Notes under the pieces: model-generated | What the model was told of the DNA's origin: nothing | Seen by the model: only the letters and a program-made list of their open reading frames with translations | Databases searched by the model: none | Shown here: piece by piece, positions 32,599-34,623 of the stretch | Layout: every line of letters starts with the position of its first letter | Numbering within the stretch: the first letter of the stretch is position 1 | Translations under genes and position numbers: made by a program | Source of the DNA: Neorhizobium sp. JUb45 | Lineage (GTDB): Bacteria; Pseudomonadota; Alphaproteobacteria; Rhizobiales; Rhizobiaceae | Reading direction: 5' to 3' | Length of the DNA: 34,623 bases | Assembly: GCF_004343585.1 (NCBI RefSeq) | Contig: NZ_SLYW01000019.1 | Location: 1 to 34,623 of the forward strand

Positions 32599-33429
32599 AT
32601 GACGCATTACGTAGATTACATCGCCGACCAGAAACGCGATCCCGCCATCGTTGCCCATCGCGGCGCGTGGCATGGTGCGCCGGAAAACAGCCTCGCGGCC
32701 ATCGAGCGCGCGATCGCCGTTGGCGCAGATGTTGTCGAACTCGATATCCGCAAGAGCGCTGATGGCGAACTCCTCATCATGCACGACGACACACTGCTGC
32801 GCATGGCCGGTATCGACCGCGACGCCGAAACCTTTACCATTGCCGAACTGCAGGCCATTGCGCTGCGTGAAGATGATGGCGGCGAACATCGCGCCACGAC
32901 GGATCAGCGTATTCCGACTCTGAAAGAGGTTTTGGAAATCATACGCGGACGTATTTTTGCGGATCTCGATCTCAAGGATCGCGGCCTTTTCTCCGAAGTC
33001 GCAGCCTGCGCCCGCGAGATGAATGCCGCATCCTATGTGGACCTGAAGACCCGTGTCATGACCCGCGAGGAGCTGGACTGGGTGCGCGCCCAGAACATCG
33101 ACGGCGTGGCCTTCATGGCGATGTCGAAATTCACCGCCGAGAGCATCTACGAAACCATGGCACTGCTGTCGGAAATCAGGCCGTTCATGTGCGAGATGCG
33201 TTTGGACAGCCTCGAAACCATCAAGGCCAACCGCCAGATGTTTCGCGATGCCAACATGTCGTTGTGGACGAACACGCTGAACATGGAAGCCAGCGGCGAG
33301 TGGGTGGACAAGACGGCGCTTGTCGATCCCGACCGCATCTGGGGCACATTGATGGAAGCCGGTGTCAGCGTTTTCCAGACAGACGAGCCGGAAGCGCTCA
33401 AAGCTTATCTGGCGGGGCGCCGCGCATGA
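32599..33429 (+). CDS. Glycerophosphodiester phosphodiesterase family protein
   Basis: A 276-residue TIM-barrel phosphodiesterase; AAGGAAG lies 7 nt before ATG 32599. Catalytic elements are H20-R21-G22 (VAHRGAWHGAPENS), the metal ligands E47 and D49 (VELDIR) and the general acid H62 (MHDDTLLRM). RIFADLDLKD near 117 supplies a further acidic strand. No signal peptide is seen, so it is probably cytoplasmic and hydrolyses an imported phosphodiester. It overlaps the phosphatase gene downstream by ATGA, implying a two-step route: diester to phosphomonoester, then dephosphorylation. The same pair of activities (AccF, AccG) degrades agrocinopine in Agrobacterium; glycerophosphoinositol-type diesters are an alternative. 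Confidence 0.9.
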   Translation: MTHYVDYIADQKRDPAIVAHRGAWHGAPENSLAAIERAIAVGADVVELDIRKSADGELLIMHDDTLLRMAGIDRDAETFTIAELQAIALREDDGGEHRATTDQRIPTLKEVLEIIRGRIFADLDLKDRGLFSEVAACAREMNAASYVDLKTRVMTREELDWVRAQNIDGVAFMAMSKFTAESIYETMALLSEIRPFMCEMRLDSLETIKANRQMFRDANMSLWTNTLNMEASGEWVDKTALVDPDRIWGTLMEAGVSVFQTDEPEALKAYLAGRRA

Positions 33430-34253
33430 AAACCGTTTCGGACGAACTGCTGAATGAATTTATGGACATCATGCGCGAGGCAGCAGACAGAGAGATCCTG
33501 CCGCGTTTCCGTTCGGTCACGTCGGATACCATTCGCGCCAAGACCATGGCGGACGATATTGTCACTGATGCGGACATCGCCTCCGAGCGCATGATCAGCG
33601 AAAAGCTCGCGGCGCGTCTGCCGGGCATCACCATAATCGGCGAGGAAGCGGTGTCGGATGATGCATCGGTTCTCGCAAGGCTTGCCGATGCGGAGCTCGC
33701 GGCGGTTATCGACCCAGTGGACGGCACCTGGCATTTTGCCAATGGCACGCCGATGTTCGGCAGTATTCTCGCCATCGTTTCCGGTGGGCAAACCATTGCC
33801 GGCATCATTCATTATCCGGTTCAGGGTGATTTTCTGGTGGCACGACCGGGGCAGGGCGCATGGCACGTGGCGGCAGACGGTTCACGCACACAGCTTTCCG
33901 TCGCCATGCCGACGCCGATAGACCAGATGCACGGGTTCATTCCGCTGCATATGTTCGAACCGGATCTGCGGGCTGAGCTGGCGCCGCGCCTGCTGAAATT
34001 CCTGCGGGTAACGACATGGCGTTGCTCGGCGTGGGAGTATCGCATGCTTGTGACGGGCGCTATGAGCTTCTGCCTCAATGAGAGCCTGAAGCCCTGGGAT
34101 CACGCGGCGGGCGTTCTGATCCACGCGGAGGCCGGTGGCTATGCCGCGACCATGACGGGTGATCTCTATCGGCCGACGATGACGGAAGGACACCTGCTCG
34201 CCGCACAGAGCCGGGCGTCATGGAGTGACGTGCGAGAGGCTCTTTCTTACTGA
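33426..34253 (+). CDS. Inositol monophosphatase-family phosphatase
   Basis: A 275-residue enzyme with ATG 33426 overlapping the upstream stop; an open frame extends to 33189 but is shadow. The Mg-binding motifs are GEEAVSD (72-78), D96-P-V-D99-G100-T101 (IDPVDGTWHFANG) and the C-terminal PWDHAAGVLIHAEAGG. Substitution of W102-H103 for the usual xN in DGTxN places it outside true inositol monophosphatases, among sugar-phosphate phosphatases of the superfamily. It should dephosphorylate the monophosphate released by the preceding phosphodiesterase. The agrocinopine pathway enzyme AccG (arabinose phosphate phosphatase) belongs to this superfamily. No transporter is visible in the window. Confidence 0.9.
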   Translation: MKTVSDELLNEFMDIMREAADREILPRFRSVTSDTIRAKTMADDIVTDADIASERMISEKLAARLPGITIIGEEAVSDDASVLARLADAELAAVIDPVDGTWHFANGTPMFGSILAIVSGGQTIAGIIHYPVQGDFLVARPGQGAWHVAADGSRTQLSVAMPTPIDQMHGFIPLHMFEPDLRAELAPRLLKFLRVTTWRCSAWEYRMLVTGAMSFCLNESLKPWDHAAGVLIHAEAGGYAATMTGDLYRPTMTEGHLLAAQSRASWSDVREALSY

Positions 34254-34354
34254 AGTCGTCCCTGAGATTGATAATAATACTCAGAGGAGCGTACCCACGT
34301 CGACATGCGCTTTGGTTTGCATCGTATCAAGAGATAATAGGCTTTCCTCCCGCG

Positions 34355-34432
34355 CGGGCTTTTCGTTTCTGCCCACATCCGCGCGATAACGCGACGTTCA
34401 TCCATGTCGATATGGGAGTAGGTGCGTTTCAT
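34355..34432 (-). mobile_element. IS30-family transposase, N-terminal fragment
   Basis: The minus-strand frame opens MKRTYSHIDMDERRVIARMW, the characteristic start of IS30-type transposases (HTH domain). Resemblance ends after about 26 residues (AETKSP). The rest of the frame, down to a stop at 34247, is unrelated, so the element is truncated. Confidence 0.65.
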
Positions 34433-34441
34433 TGCAGCTTC

Positions 34442-34476
34442 CTTGCGAGTGACAACCGATTGGTATCATTCGCAAG
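34442..34476. repeat. Imperfect 35-bp palindrome before the IS30 transposase start
   Basis: The outer arms CTTGCGA / TCGCAAG are perfect and inner bases pair in part. It lies 9 bp upstream of the transposase ATG. It may be the IS end (terminal inverted repeat), a transposase operator, or two abutting ends. Confidence 0.5.
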
Positions 34477-34499
34477 TCGCACTTCATCCTTGAACCCAC

Positions 34500-34622
34500 C
34501 GGGCTAAACCGTTGACCATGCTTGCGTCTGGCATGGCGTGGTCGGCGTCGGGCGCGATGCTCGGGCAAATGTCGCCACAACTTGATCGCCTGACCATCGG
34601 CCGAATACGCGAACTTGTAGAT
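34500..34622 (-). mobile_element. IS30-family transposase, middle fragment (window edge)
   Basis: Read on the minus strand from the window edge it encodes IYKFAYSADGQAIKLWRHLP then RRRPRHARRKHGQRFSP, typical of the region before the DDE catalytic domain of IS30 transposases. Resemblance stops at RFSP (34500). It lies upstream of, and in the same direction as, a separate N-terminal fragment, so two broken copies are present. The element continues beyond the window. Confidence 0.7.
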
Positions 34623-34623
34623 C

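Noticed and set aside
34349..34358. CCCGCGCGGG followed by T-rich sequence as a terminator after the phosphatase gene
   Set aside because: A usable loop leaves only a three-base stem, too weak for an intrinsic terminator.

Overview
The window is GC-rich alphaproteobacterial DNA of the Rhizobiales type (Rhizobium/Agrobacterium group). This rests on dense gene packing with ATGA stop/start overlaps, the mix of TRAP and ABC importers, Tat-type binding-protein leaders, and a sigma-54-driven cyanate cluster. No tRNA, rRNA or CRISPR array was seen. About 31 protein genes are supported, plus two pseudogenes and IS30-type transposase debris at the right edge.

Left part (1-8058): the tail of an ABM-type monooxygenase, a Grx2-type glutaredoxin and a cupin protein. 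A convergent LysR regulator follows, separated by a perfect LysR-box palindrome from a forward operon: SDR dehydrogenase, split transketolase (two subunits) and a complete TRAP transporter (DctP, DctQ, DctM). It looks like an inducible catabolic module for an unknown, probably acidic, substrate. No kinase is present.

Middle (8059-18289): an AT-richer gap, a DUF1003 membrane protein, a Do/DegP-like periplasmic protease and a small Gly/Pro-rich exported protein. Next come an RND pump with its adaptor (no outer-membrane partner here) and a divergent large MscS-family channel.

Right-centre (18290-31503, mostly minus strand): a divergent cyanate locus with cynF on plus and cynA-cynB-cynD-cynS plus a DUF1348 gene on minus. 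A consensus sigma-54 promoter and three ACGA-N4-TCGT operators lie between cynF and cynA. Only 62 bp after the DUF1348 gene, on the same strand and with no visible terminator, comes a six-gene, translationally coupled peptide-type ABC importer operon. It ends in a gamma-glutamyltransferase-family Ntn hydrolase that lacks a signal peptide. The whole minus-strand run may be one nitrogen-scavenging unit of eleven genes.

Right end (31504-34623): a region with signs of rearrangement. It holds a C-terminal RidA remnant, a truncated glycerophosphodiesterase pseudogene, an intact glycerophosphodiesterase overlapping an inositol-monophosphatase-family phosphatase, and two broken IS30 transposase pieces. 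The phosphodiesterase plus phosphatase pair has the same logic as accF/accG of agrocinopine catabolism, which is an inference only.
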